Shown here piece by piece: positions 15,459 to 24,393 of a stretch of DNA of 64,000 bases. Source of the DNA: Paenibacillus turicensis (GTDB lineage Bacteria > Bacillota > Bacilli > Paenibacillales > Paenibacillaceae); NCBI RefSeq assembly GCF_017873435.1, contig NZ_JAGGKG010000019.1, forward strand, positions 26,855 through 90,854, in the 5' to 3' direction. Under the pieces are notes generated by a model. That model worked only from the letters and a program-made list of their open reading frames with translations, searched no databases and had not been told where the DNA came from. The first letter of the stretch is position 1. Every line of letters starts with the position of its first letter. The translations under genes and the position numbers were made by a program.

Positions 15459-16343
15459 TTATTTAGCTTGTTCTAAAGCTTTCGCAGTAAGATCGTAGTA
15501 GCTCTTCAAGCTGATAGAAACACCAGAGATTGCATCTGTTTTACCTTCGTCATTGAATGTCAATGCTGCAGGATCTTGTTTTTCAACGATAAATTCTTCA
15601 GCTTTAGCAGCTTGCTCGTGCCATTCGGATTGAGCGCCACCAGCTTTCATACCGTATTTACCATCGATAGAGTTTTGTTTTTTGTCTTCGCCTTTTTCAT
15701 TAATACCACTGAAATCAACGTTTACGATTTTACCAGCAGCGATCACAACGTCAACAGTGCCCTTCCAACCAGATTGAGCGTCGAATGCATCTTCTTCTGC
15801 ATGGTAGTTACCATCTTTGTAAGGGCCAACTTGGATTGGACCAGCAGCAAGAGCTTCATCAGCTAAAGTGAAAAATTCGTTAACATGAACAGAAACACCA
15901 GAGATCGCATCCGTTTTACCTTCGCTGTTTAATTCCAACTTAGTATCTTGTTTTTCAACTAAGTAAGCTTCAACTTTAGCAGCTTGCTCGTGCCATTCAG
16001 CTTGAGCACCGCCAGCTTTCATACCATATTGGCCTTTTTCGGAATAAGTAACTTTGTCAACAGGAACAGTAGAGTTAGTTGCATTCCATTTCGCTTCTGT
16101 AATTTTGCCGCCACTTACTTTTAGTTCTACAAAATAACGCCAGCCAGTTTTTTCGTCTGCTTTACCTTGAGCAAAATAAGTACCATCAGCATAAGTGCCA
16201 TCTTTAGCACCACTGTTTGCTGGAGTTTCAACCTTAGTTTCTGTGTTTGCTGGTTTTTGCTCAGCATTTTTTTCTTTAGAACCACAACCTGCTAAAAGAC
16301 CTAACGCTAATACACTGCTTAAAATGATAGCTGTTTTTTTCAT
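15459..16343 (-). CDS. pplA: PplA-like extracytoplasmic FMN-binding lipoprotein
   Basis: 294 residues. Lipoprotein signal with lipobox LLAGC (Cys20), a Thr/Lys/Glu-rich tether (21-48), then two FMN-binding domains (about 50-165 and 173-292). Each has YGMKAGGAQ(A/S)EWHEQAAK and an acceptor motif DAISGVS (145-151 and 270-276). PplA in Listeria carries covalently attached FMN and reduces extracellular acceptors. The acceptor motif differs from the common D-x-x-T/S-G-A-T by Val for Ala and Ser for Thr, in both domains, so Ser151 and Ser276 would be the flavinylated residues. The transferase that would attach FMN is not in the window. Confidence 0.9.
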   Translation of the reverse strand: MKKTAIILSSVLALGLLAGCGSKEKNAEQKPANTETKVETPANSGAKDGTYADGTYFAQGKADEKTGWRYFVELKVSGGKITEAKWNATNSTVPVDKVTYSEKGQYGMKAGGAQAEWHEQAAKVEAYLVEKQDTKLELNSEGKTDAISGVSVHVNEFFTLADEALAAGPIQVGPYKDGNYHAEEDAFDAQSGWKGTVDVVIAAGKIVNVDFSGINEKGEDKKQNSIDGKYGMKAGGAQSEWHEQAAKAEEFIVEKQDPAALTFNDEGKTDAISGVSISLKSYYDLTAKALEQAK

Positions 16344-16681
16344 TAGTAATGACCTCCACGTTTCTTTAGTAAAATTTTTGAAAAATATATATTAAAATGC
16401 AAACCATTTTAATAACGAAATAATAATAAACTAGAGCATCCGTTGGCATTCTAGCATATAAACGAAGTAGATTATGTGAAATTAATCACTTGACCTGTGA
16501 CATAAGTATCTTTATCGATCAACACAAAAAAATAATAACATTCATAAGTGAAAATGAAAAGGATTATTTTTTAAATATTTATTTTGTGATGGTCTTTTTT
16601 TATTATATCATACACTTATCCATCGTGGTGTTTTAATTTTTAATTGTTTGTGTCTTGTTTTAATTTATTTTTATATTTAAG
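16344..16681. other. Intergenic region between pplA and the PAP2 gene
   Basis: 338 bp, very AT-rich, with no gene on either strand. It holds the pplA promoter and activator site (16448-16490), a second possible extended -10 for pplA (TGATATAAT, minus strand, TATAAT at 16607-16602), and a small AAAATG/CATTTT inverted repeat at 16394-16411. No clear terminator follows the PAP2 gene. Confidence 0.6.
16448..16490 (-). promoter_or_regulatory. pplA promoter with FNR/CRP-type activator site at -41.5
   Basis: Minus strand extended -10 TGCTAGAAT (TAGAAT at 16453-16448) puts the start near 16441. The -35 position reads CATAAT, a poor match. TGTGA-AATTAA-TCACT occupies 16475-16490, centred exactly 41.5 bp upstream of the start. 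This is the class II activator geometry of FNR/CRP proteins, whose Bacillus Fnr site is TGTGA-N6-TCACA. A second TGTGA half site is at 16496. Induction in low oxygen is inferred. Rex binding to a related sequence is an alternative. Confidence 0.6.
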
Positions 16682-17335
16682 CTATAAACGCAGATGTTGT
16701 CGTAATCTTTTCTGTTTGTTGCCATTTAGCAGACTCACACCATAGATGAAGCAAAAAACAACTTCTCCTAGCAAAATCGCAGCGAATGCATCATAAATAA
16801 CATGTTGCTTGATAAATAAAGTAGATAAAATAATAGTAATTGATATGATCGTAAAAGTAGTTTTTGTCCGATTTGATATGTTTTTAGATAACCAAGCTCC
16901 ACGCATAACAAGATAAGAGTGCAAGCAATGAATGCTAGGAAAGCAGTTGAATGGCGGATCATTGCGATAAATGGTTTGTAAAAGTTGCTCCGTCCAATTT
17001 GTAACAAAAATTACAGGGCGAATAACAGTAGTCTGGAAGTTATAATAAATGATATAACAAAAAATAAGAGAAATATTCATGGAGATAAGGATTTTAAAAT
17101 ACATGCTACGATCCTTTAGACATAAAAAAGCCATTGCAATAAAAATATATGGATACCATCCAAGGTAAGGGATACTCATGGAAGGAATGAGGGGAATCAC
17201 TTGGTCTATTGGCGACAGGAGTACTTTTGCGTGTCCTCCATCATTATTTAATAGATTATAAAAAACGCTCATAAACGCAATAGAGCTGAGGCAACTCAGT
17301 GAAAGCAAATAATTTTTATTCAAAAGCCTTTTCAT
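16682..17335 (-). CDS. PAP2-superfamily membrane phosphatase/transferase
   Basis: 217 residues with six hydrophobic segments. The PAP2 catalytic pattern is seen as NCFPSIHCLHSYLVMRGAW followed by KQHVIYDAFAAILLGE, with the conserved His residues of motifs 2 and 3. It most resembles the PAP2_3 (inositolphosphotransferase-like) group. The substrate, probably a lipid phosphate, is unknown. An upstream in-frame ATG at 17356 precedes the AAAGGAGTG site, so ATG 17335 is the start. Same strand as pplA, but its part in electron transfer is doubtful. Confidence 0.75.
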   Translation of the reverse strand: MKRLLNKNYLLSLSCLSSIAFMSVFYNLLNNDGGHAKVLLSPIDQVIPLIPSMSIPYLGWYPYIFIAMAFLCLKDRSMYFKILISMNISLIFCYIIYYNFQTTVIRPVIFVTNWTEQLLQTIYRNDPPFNCFPSIHCLHSYLVMRGAWLSKNISNRTKTTFTIISITIILSTLFIKQHVIYDAFAAILLGEVVFCFIYGVSLLNGNKQKRLRQHLRL

Positions 17336-17502
17336 TACATAGCACTCCTTTAACATTCAGCATGAAGGCAAGCAATAAATGCACTGGAGCTTTGCGTTAT
17401 TGCCTAACCTGCTCGCGCATCTATCATAGCAATTAAAGTTCAAGAAGTGAATATAGAAACAAGTAGTTAAATCAAAGGCCAAAATATAGAGGGAGCGTTC
17501 AC

Positions 17503-18954
17503 ATGAATTTTGGAATTATGTTTTTTATGAATTTAGGCATGTTAATTACAGTGGCATATGTTGCTAATGTTATCTATAAGTATATTTTTGCGAATACCTC
17601 AAAAGAAGTAAATTATGTGTTATCCATTGTACTCATTATTTTTGCTGGTTGGGTAAGTATGTTTTTTGGTTTTCAAATTGGAGAAACCGTCATTTTCGAT
17701 TTGCGTTTTATTCCGCTGCTTATCGCGACCGTCATTTATCGAAATCCTTTGACGTTGGTTGTGATTGGATGTGGAATCGGATTGCTGCGCCTGACCTTTG
17801 GCTTAAATCCTGCTTCAATTGCGGGTATGATCAATTTATTTTTGTTAGGCATTTTATGTGCAGGCCTTAACATGTGGATGCAAAAAAGCACCTACAGATT
17901 TTATGTTAAGGCGTTTATTGTCATTTTAGTTGTTAACTTAACAAACTGTATCAATATCGCAATTTTTGGTGTATATCCTTTTATGTTTTACATGACTAAA
18001 ATAATGCCAATCACACTTCCAATCAGTATTGCGCTTAGTTGTATTTTTGCTTTAATATTACGTGACTTCCAACTAGAGCAGCGTCATAAGCTGGCATTAA
18101 AGGAAGCGAACCAGTTACTTATAAAACAAAAGGACGATCTTCATCAGGTAAAGCTTAATTTACAGGAGCGAGCGGAGCAGCTTGCATTAGCCTCAAAATA
18201 TAAAACGGAATTTTTAGCGAATATGTCTCATGAGCTTAGGACACCCTTAAATGGCATCATTAACTTTGCACAATTGATCACTGAGTCTGAGGACAGTAGT
18301 GCGGACTCCAAGCAATATGGATCTTTTATTTATCGCTCGGGGCAAGATTTGCTACAGCTAATTAACGATATTCTTGATTTATCTAAAGTAGAAGCAGGAA
18401 GACTTGAGATCCTTCATGAGGAAGTCAATGTTCATGAATTTCCAGATTTAATGCAGGTGCAGTTTCAGCATATTGCGAATGAAAAAAATATTGATTTTCA
18501 AATCAAAATTGAACCTTCGGTACCCCATGTCGTTTATTCAGATGCAAATCGAATTGGTCAAATTTTAAGAAACTTATTAGCCAATGCCTTTAAATTTACA
18601 AGTGCAGGTGTAGTAAGTCTTAGTATTGAAATGGAAAAGAACGTTAAGGACAGCATTGATGATAGTATTGTCAGTAATGTTAATAATAAAGCTACGAATT
18701 GGATTATATTCCATGTGATTGATTCGGGAATTGGTGTGCCTGAGGATAAAAGAACGCTCATTTTTGAACCTTTTCAGCAAGCAGATGGCTCCATTAGTCG
18801 TAGATTTGGTGGAACAGGCTTAGGTCTACCTATAAGCTGCAATTTAGCTAGACTTTTAGGTGGATGCATACGATATTCTAACCGTAGCGAGGGAGGAAGT
18901 GTTTTTTCCTTTTACTTGCCTGCTTACACGACACCTCAAGGCGATAAAATATAA
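17503..18954 (+). CDS. Sensor histidine kinase with 5TM-type membrane sensor
   Basis: 483 residues. The N-terminal 190 residues contain five to six membrane helices with the FGFQIGETVIFDLRFIPLLIA...G...RLTFG pattern of 5TMR-LYT sensors. A coiled-coil linker (about 195-230) leads to HisKA with FLANMSHELRTPLNG (phospho-acceptor His about 246). The ATPase domain has N box NRIGQILRNLLANAFKFT, G1 DSGIGVPEDKR and G2 RRFGGTGLGLPIS. No response regulator gene is next to it, so it is an orphan kinase in this window. GGGAGCG lies seven bases before the ATG. Confidence 0.88.
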   Translation: MNFGIMFFMNLGMLITVAYVANVIYKYIFANTSKEVNYVLSIVLIIFAGWVSMFFGFQIGETVIFDLRFIPLLIATVIYRNPLTLVVIGCGIGLLRLTFGLNPASIAGMINLFLLGILCAGLNMWMQKSTYRFYVKAFIVILVVNLTNCINIAIFGVYPFMFYMTKIMPITLPISIALSCIFALILRDFQLEQRHKLALKEANQLLIKQKDDLHQVKLNLQERAEQLALASKYKTEFLANMSHELRTPLNGIINFAQLITESEDSSADSKQYGSFIYRSGQDLLQLINDILDLSKVEAGRLEILHEEVNVHEFPDLMQVQFQHIANEKNIDFQIKIEPSVPHVVYSDANRIGQILRNLLANAFKFTSAGVVSLSIEMEKNVKDSIDDSIVSNVNNKATNWIIFHVIDSGIGVPEDKRTLIFEPFQQADGSISRRFGGTGLGLPISCNLARLLGGCIRYSNRSEGGSVFSFYLPAYTTPQGDKI

Positions 18955-19035
18955 AAGTTTGGCGGTTTTCCTATAACAGATTGTGGTACAATACATTTTA
19001 ATTCATTGTTTAAATTTGAAAGGTGGTCACTGTGA

Positions 19036-19416
19036 ATGTCAAAGCAAGTCATTTCAACTGCTTCAGCACCGGGTGCAATTGGACCTTATTCTCAGGCAAT
19101 TCTTATTAATAACTTGGTTTACACATCAGGACAATTAGGTCTTGATCCAGTTACAGGTGAACTACCTGAAGGTGTAGAGGCTCAGGCCGCTCAGTCACTT
19201 CGTAATGTAGAGGCAGTTTTAGCTGCTGCAGGGACAGGTCTAGAGCATGTCGTTAAAACGACAGTTTTTTTAAAGGACATGAATGATTTCACAAAAGTGA
19301 ATGAAGTATACGGTACATTTTTTTCACAACCTTATCCCGCAAGAAGTGCAGTAGAGGTGGCTCGCTTGCCTAAGGATGCATTGGTTGAAATTGAAGTTAT
19401 TGCGCTTAAACCGTAA
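19036..19416 (+). CDS. ridA: RidA-family reactive imine deaminase
   Basis: 126 residues, standard length. It hydrolyses reactive enamine/imine intermediates made by PLP enzymes. Signature segments are APGAIGPYSQAI, NLVYTSGQLGLDP and the C-terminal YPARSAVEVARLPKDALVEIEVIA, which contains the substrate-binding Arg of the active group. AAAGGTGGTC precedes the ATG. It is a single-gene unit with its own terminator. Confidence 0.93.
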   Translation: MSKQVISTASAPGAIGPYSQAILINNLVYTSGQLGLDPVTGELPEGVEAQAAQSLRNVEAVLAAAGTGLEHVVKTTVFLKDMNDFTKVNEVYGTFFSQPYPARSAVEVARLPKDALVEIEVIALKP

Positions 19417-19439
19417 GCAATGCTTGAATGAGCCATAAG

Positions 19440-19478
19440 CTGGGGTCGACCTGCATATACAGGTCGCTCCGGTTTTTT
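19440..19478 (+). terminator. Terminator after ridA
   Basis: Stem GGTCGACCTG / CAGGTCGCTCC around CATATA, followed by GGTTTTTTTG. Confidence 0.85.
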
Positions 19479-19606
19479 TGTTTTATTAATCCAAACTTTA
19501 GCGTAACTTGGTTTTATCTGGTTGGATTTTCGTATAAAATAGTATAGATATGCACATGAGGAAATGCACATAAGGAAACAAAGAATTAACATGACGGGAG
19601 ATCATC

Positions 19607-22600
19607 ATGAATCAGCGTCTTTATGGAATTTGGCTAGGTGAAGTGTTATTTTGCTTTTCCGGCGAAACTTCAGAATCAAAAATAGATACTTGGACGGCGC
19701 AGGTAAGAAAAATTAGTTTCGATGCGGGAGTACGTCCATTTCAGCAGGCATTACTGCGTTTAGCAGAGGTCCGTTATCCCGTTAAGCATGCAACCCGTAA
19801 AGCGGTAAACAACGAGCGTAAAGGGCTACTTGGGCGCACACTAGAGGGGCTTGCCTTATCTGCTCTGGATACATGGGATTTATTACTTCATTGGGACGAG
19901 AGCAAGGTTCAGTCCTTTGGCTTCGAATGTGGAGCTGAATTTAATTATTGGAGCAATGCACTTAAGTTTGCACTTAAATTACTTGAGCAGGGGCAAATTG
20001 TACCCATGGCTTATGAGGCAACTCAGATGGGTGGTCGAAGACGTGGTACCCAGCCGGTGATGAGTGCCAGCTTTGGCCCTTATTTAGGAAATGAGCATGA
20101 TGAGGAACTGTTTCGTAGTCTTGCAGCGGCGATGCCGCCGATTGGGCTTGCTGCTTCTCATCATCTAAAAATACAGGATGACTCCATTGAAATGATGCAG
20201 ATGGTAGTATTACATTCCTTCCTTAGTACAATGATAGATTTTAAAGTGCGACAATCCATTAATTCGCTTGGGCCGAAGCTTAAACGGAGTAAAGCCGATT
20301 ATCGTAGAGGATATTCACCCATACATGAGTTGTGGTGGAATCATCTATTAGGCACTCAAGCGTTGCAATTTCAAGGCACTACCCAAGAAGTTGAGCAGTT
20401 AATCGAAGACACCGCTAGGGTAGGCAATCACATCTTGCATAAAGAAAGGGCAGAGCTGAAGGAAACGGAGCAGGTGGGCACGATTCGTTTATGTGTTCGG
20501 CTAGAGCCCTATCAAGTCCAAACAGATCTGCCAGTAGAGGTGGTTCAGTCAAATCCAAAGTGGCAGGTTAGCTTTTTAGCTGAAGGTGTAGAGGACCCAG
20601 CTGTATCCATTCCAGCCGATGTCATTTGGAGCTTAAATGAGCAAAATCCGAGTTTACGGGGGAGAGTTTATCACCATATTCAGCAAAATCTATTGCTTAG
20701 ATTAGGCAAGGCAGCTACACTTTGTCCTGAAATCAAAGCGTTATTGTTATCTCCAAGACCTGTTGGTGGCATTTTAGAGGCAAAGGAAGTATTCCACTTC
20801 TTAAGCCATTCCGCAGCATTGCTACACAAAAATGGTGTAACTCTGCAGATGCCATCAAGCTGGTCTAAAGAAGGAAGAAAAACTGCGTCTATTAAAGTAA
20901 AGGCGGATCATTGGGCAGATGGAAATACAGCAGGAGATAAGTCATTATTTGGTGTGGAGCAATTAGTTTCATTTCAAGCAGATATCATGCTGGATGGTGA
21001 GGTTCTCACTGTTCAGGAGCTTATGGAGTTATCCGCTTCAAAATCTCCACTCGTTTTTTTTAGAGGAAGATGGATTGAAATTAATTTGAAGGAAATAAAA
21101 CAGGTTCTTAAATTTATGAAGCGGCATGAACAGCAAAGTACGATGTCATTTAGAGAGCTTATGCATTTGACAGCCCTAGAGGATGAGGCGCGAATGCTGG
21201 ATGGCATCTATGTCGAGGATATTGACTCTGGCCAATTGCTGTCTCAATTTATTATAAATAAAGAGCAGATGGAGGATTGTGGTTGGAAGGTGCCTAATGC
21301 CTTGCAGGGTACGCTAAGACCTTATCAGGAGCGTGGCTTTCAGTGGTTATCTGTCATGCGGAAATTTCAGTTTGGTGCGCTATTGGCAGATGATATGGGG
21401 CTGGGTAAAACGATTCAGGTTATTACTGTCCTGTTAGACAATATAAAAAGCTCCAAGTCATGTGGGCTTATTGTATGCCCTACTTCCTTAATTGGCAACT
21501 GGGAGCGGGAGCTAGAACGTTTTGCACCCCAGCTTAAATTGTATATCCATCATGGTAGTGATCGATTGCATGGGGAGGATTTTGTAAGAAAGCAGGAGCA
21601 ATATGACGTGGTGTTAACGACCTATCAATTAGTGGGTAGAGATGCCAAGGAGCTTCAAGCGGTACAATGGGATACGGTTGTGCTTGATGAAGCGCAATAT
21701 ATTAAAAACTATCGCACAAAACAAGCGCAAAGTGTCATGAAGCTTCATGCCAACCACCGGATTGCCATGACAGGTACACCTGTAGAAAATCGCCTGAGTG
21801 AGTTGTGGTCCATTTTTCAATTTTTGAACCCAGGTTATTTAGGCTCTCATGCTTTCTTTAAGGCACGTTATGGAAATAGTGATCAACCTGACCAACTCAA
21901 TGTATTACGTACATTAATTGCTCCATTTTTGTTGAGAAGATTAAAAAGTGATCCACTTATTCGTAAGGATTTACCTGAAAAAATTGAGTTGAAGTCATAT
22001 TGTACGTTGACACAAGAGCAGATCCAGCAATATGAGCAGGTGACATCAAGGTTGTTGTCACAACTTGGTGATCGAACAGGAATTGCTCGTAAAGGATTAG
22101 TATTATCCTCCTTGACCCAGCTCAAGCAAATATGCAACTATCCAATCCAAGGTGACAATCAGACTGGAAAAGATGCCTTGGAGCGGTCAGGAAAGCTGCT
22201 AAGATTAGCTGAGCTACTTGATTTAATTATGGATAATAGTGAAGCAACCTTGATTTTTACGCAATATGTGCAGATGGGTCATATGTTGCAGGAGCATTTA
22301 GCGTCAAGATACAAAACAACTCCTTTTTTCCTGCATGGTGGCGTCACCAAGGCCGAAAGAGATAAAATGGTAACTCAATTCCAGGAAGGTCAAGGTTCTC
22401 CAATATTTATTTTGTCGCTTAAGGCTGGTGGGGTTGGCTTGAATTTAACGAGAGCGAATCATGTAATCCATTATGATCGCTGGTGGAACCCTGCTGTCGA
22501 AAATCAAGCTACAGATCGTGTTTTTCGCATTGGTCAACAAAAAAATGTCGAGGTGCATAAATTAATTAGTTTAGGAACGTTGGAAGAAAAAATAGACGAG

Positions 22601-22732
22601 CTGATCGAAGCTAAACGGTCTTTATCTGAGCAGGTGGTTGGCTCTGGAGAACAATGGATCACAGAAATGAGTAACGATGAGTTGACTAGGCTTATTACAC
22701 TTGGAGCAGGGAACATGGGAGGAGGGATGTAA
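19607..22732 (+). CDS. SNF2/DEAD-type helicase
   Basis: 1041 residues. The C-terminal half is a Snf2 ATPase: LRPYQERGFQWLSVM, Walker A LLADDMGLGKTIQ, Walker B VVLDEAQYIKN, motif III MTGTPVENRLSELWS, and the second RecA lobe with LKAGGVGLNLTRANHVIHYDRWWNPAVENQATDR. The N-terminal 550 residues contain the SNF2_N-associated bacterial domain. Such proteins remodel or translocate on DNA and may aid repair or transcription restart. The stop codon lies two bases before the GTG of a SWIM zinc-finger gene, so the two are translationally linked. Confidence 0.92.
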   Translation: MNQRLYGIWLGEVLFCFSGETSESKIDTWTAQVRKISFDAGVRPFQQALLRLAEVRYPVKHATRKAVNNERKGLLGRTLEGLALSALDTWDLLLHWDESKVQSFGFECGAEFNYWSNALKFALKLLEQGQIVPMAYEATQMGGRRRGTQPVMSASFGPYLGNEHDEELFRSLAAAMPPIGLAASHHLKIQDDSIEMMQMVVLHSFLSTMIDFKVRQSINSLGPKLKRSKADYRRGYSPIHELWWNHLLGTQALQFQGTTQEVEQLIEDTARVGNHILHKERAELKETEQVGTIRLCVRLEPYQVQTDLPVEVVQSNPKWQVSFLAEGVEDPAVSIPADVIWSLNEQNPSLRGRVYHHIQQNLLLRLGKAATLCPEIKALLLSPRPVGGILEAKEVFHFLSHSAALLHKNGVTLQMPSSWSKEGRKTASIKVKADHWADGNTAGDKSLFGVEQLVSFQADIMLDGEVLTVQELMELSASKSPLVFFRGRWIEINLKEIKQVLKFMKRHEQQSTMSFRELMHLTALEDEARMLDGIYVEDIDSGQLLSQFIINKEQMEDCGWKVPNALQGTLRPYQERGFQWLSVMRKFQFGALLADDMGLGKTIQVITVLLDNIKSSKSCGLIVCPTSLIGNWERELERFAPQLKLYIHHGSDRLHGEDFVRKQEQYDVVLTTYQLVGRDAKELQAVQWDTVVLDEAQYIKNYRTKQAQSVMKLHANHRIAMTGTPVENRLSELWSIFQFLNPGYLGSHAFFKARYGNSDQPDQLNVLRTLIAPFLLRRLKSDPLIRKDLPEKIELKSYCTLTQEQIQQYEQVTSRLLSQLGDRTGIARKGLVLSSLTQLKQICNYPIQGDNQTGKDALERSGKLLRLAELLDLIMDNSEATLIFTQYVQMGHMLQEHLASRYKTTPFFLHGGVTKAERDKMVTQFQEGQGSPIFILSLKAGGVGLNLTRANHVIHYDRWWNPAVENQATDRVFRIGQQKNVEVHKLISLGTLEEKIDELIEAKRSLSEQVVGSGEQWITEMSNDELTRLITLGAGNMGGGM

Positions 22733-22734
22733 CG

Positions 22735-23445
22735 GTGATTATGGATACACCTATTGAATTTGTCAGTGGGCAAATTGGCGTGACTTTTAAGCTGGATCGA
22801 TTGGCCTCTCAGTTCAACATTACAATTCCAATTCGTAGCTGGAATGAAACTGAATTCGTCAATAAGCTTACGGACAATAGCTTGTTATTGTATCAGCTTT
22901 TGGAACTGGATGAGAAGGAGCAAGCTTTCAAGCTAGATCCCCATCACCCGCTTACATCCAGTTTACTTCGATGGGAAAATGTAGTGGAATTAGATCAAGT
23001 AAAGTGTAACTGCGGGAAAGACGATTGTGAGCATCGTCAAGCGGCAATTGAGTATGTTTATTTAGCATGGCAGCAAAATCCTTGGATTGGGTTACAGGCT
23101 GTAGGCTGGAATAAGGAGTCACTGAGCGCAGCGGTGTTTGCTAACTGGTCAGCAGCTTCGCCCTTGTCTAATCAAGAACAAGTACTGGAAAAGCTTGCTG
23201 GACCACCTATCAAAGCGGTGACTCGTGCAGGTAGCAATTCAGGCATCGCAGAATGGTTAGCAGATATGGCCGATCAGGGACACCTTCACACACCTGGACC
23301 CCACTTGAATGAAATCGAGATGAAGTTAACAGGTCAGCAGACTCAGCTTGATCAGTGGCAGGAGCTGTTGCCACAGGTGAAGGGCGTAGCAGCAAGCCTT
23401 ACGATGATTATTAATGAGGTGAAGAAAAACACATCGATAACATAA
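22735..23445 (+). CDS. SWIM zinc-finger protein, partner of the SNF2 helicase
   Basis: 236 residues, starting at GTG with GGGAGGAGGG eight bases upstream. The diagnostic part is VKCNCGKDDCEHRQAA (about residues 83-98), the CxCx(n)CxH pattern of a SWIM zinc finger. In many bacteria a SWIM protein is encoded next to an SNF2 ATPase and is thought to help it bind DNA or protein. The remainder is helical and unrecognised. Confidence 0.7.
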   Translation: MIMDTPIEFVSGQIGVTFKLDRLASQFNITIPIRSWNETEFVNKLTDNSLLLYQLLELDEKEQAFKLDPHHPLTSSLLRWENVVELDQVKCNCGKDDCEHRQAAIEYVYLAWQQNPWIGLQAVGWNKESLSAAVFANWSAASPLSNQEQVLEKLAGPPIKAVTRAGSNSGIAEWLADMADQGHLHTPGPHLNEIEMKLTGQQTQLDQWQELLPQVKGVAASLTMIINEVKKNTSIT

Positions 23446-23449
23446 CAAA

Positions 23450-23502
23450 GAAGCTCCTTGACCCCACAGTAAAGTGGGAGATAAGGAGCTTTTATTGTTT
23501 AT
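23450..23502 (+). terminator. Terminator after the SNF2-SWIM pair
   Basis: Stem AAGCTCCTT / AAGGAGCTT with an inner CCCACA/GTGGG stem, followed by TTTATTGTTT. Confidence 0.8.
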
Positions 23503-23604
23503 TTACATTACATAAATTAAAACTTTATCGTTAAATCGAAACTAAATACAAGGTAGTAACGTCAAACTGTATAAATTAGACTTTATATAATTAGCCTTAT
23601 TGGG

Positions 23605-24393
23605 CTAAGAAGACTTGTTTTCTAATAATAACTGTGAGACATCAATCAGATTGTCGGACTTTTTTGGAATTTGAGCTTCGCTGCTACCCATAATTTCCTT
23701 GCGTAGTCCATGCATTTTTTTATCAAGCTCATCTGCGGCAATCGCAGCTTCTGTTAGCTCTCTTACAACGTGTGGTGGCACCTGCTTGTCATATTTATAA
23801 AATAAAATATGCTCCATGCTGGCCCAGAAGTCCATCGCTAATGTACGCATTTGAATTTCGATTTTCATTAAACGCTTGCCTTCAAAAAGAGTGAGTGGCA
23901 CTGCAACGATAACATGAAGACTTTGGTAGCCGTTAGGCTTAGGATTCGCAATGTAATCCTTCACTTCTAGGATTGTTAAATCCTCACGCTGCTTAAAATG
24001 CTCAAGCAGGCTATAAATGTCTTTCACAAAGGAGAAAACAATCCGCATTCCAGCGATATCATGAATTTTACTAATCATATTATCTACGGTCATCTCATAA
24101 CCTTTACGGTCAAGCTTTTCTAAAATGCTTTTTGGCTCTTTAATACGTGTTTTAATATGTTCAATGGGACTGTAGCCATTATGAATTTTCCATTCAGTTT
24201 GTATAAGCTTAAGTTTATTTTGTAGTTCATCTAAAGCAATCTGATATAAAGTAGGGAGCTTTCTCCATTCATCTATTTGACGGAGTTGTTCTTGATCTAT
24301 TTCCCAATGATACAGTTCTTTAAGGTCTAACTCTTTAAGGTCTACCTGACTTAAAATCTTTCTTGTGTCACTTGAGTTTGATATGTCCAGAAT
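23605..24393 (-). CDS. Small alarmone (ppGpp) synthetase, GTP pyrophosphokinase family, non-AUG start
   Basis: RelQ/YjbM-type synthetase. Key segments are NGYSPIEHIKTRIKEP, DIAGMRIVFSFVKDIYSLLEHF, NPKPNGYQSLHVIVAVPL and IEIQMRTLAMDFWASMEH. The first Met in frame (24093) lies inside the catalytic domain and would remove the NGYSPIEH part, so the true start is upstream. The frame is open back to a TAG at 24399-24397, yet contains no ATG, GTG or TTG between. The only plausible start is ATT (24393) or CTG (24390), six to nine bases after AGGGG. This gives 261-262 residues. It makes (p)ppGpp from ATP and GTP/GDP. A damaged start codon is the alternative. Confidence 0.75.
   Translation of the reverse strand: MLDISNSSDTRKILSQVDLKELDLKELYHWEIDQEQLRQIDEWRKLPTLYQIALDELQNKLKLIQTEWKIHNGYSPIEHIKTRIKEPKSILEKLDRKGYEMTVDNMISKIHDIAGMRIVFSFVKDIYSLLEHFKQREDLTILEVKDYIANPKPNGYQSLHVIVAVPLTLFEGKRLMKIEIQMRTLAMDFWASMEHILFYKYDKQVPPHVVRELTEAAIAADELDKKMHGLRKEIMGSSEAQIPKKSDNLIDVSQLLLENKSS

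Noticed and set aside
24093..24093. ATG at 24093 as the start of the alarmone synthetase
   Set aside because: It would delete conserved N-terminal synthetase residues that are encoded in frame upstream, and it lacks a ribosome-binding site.
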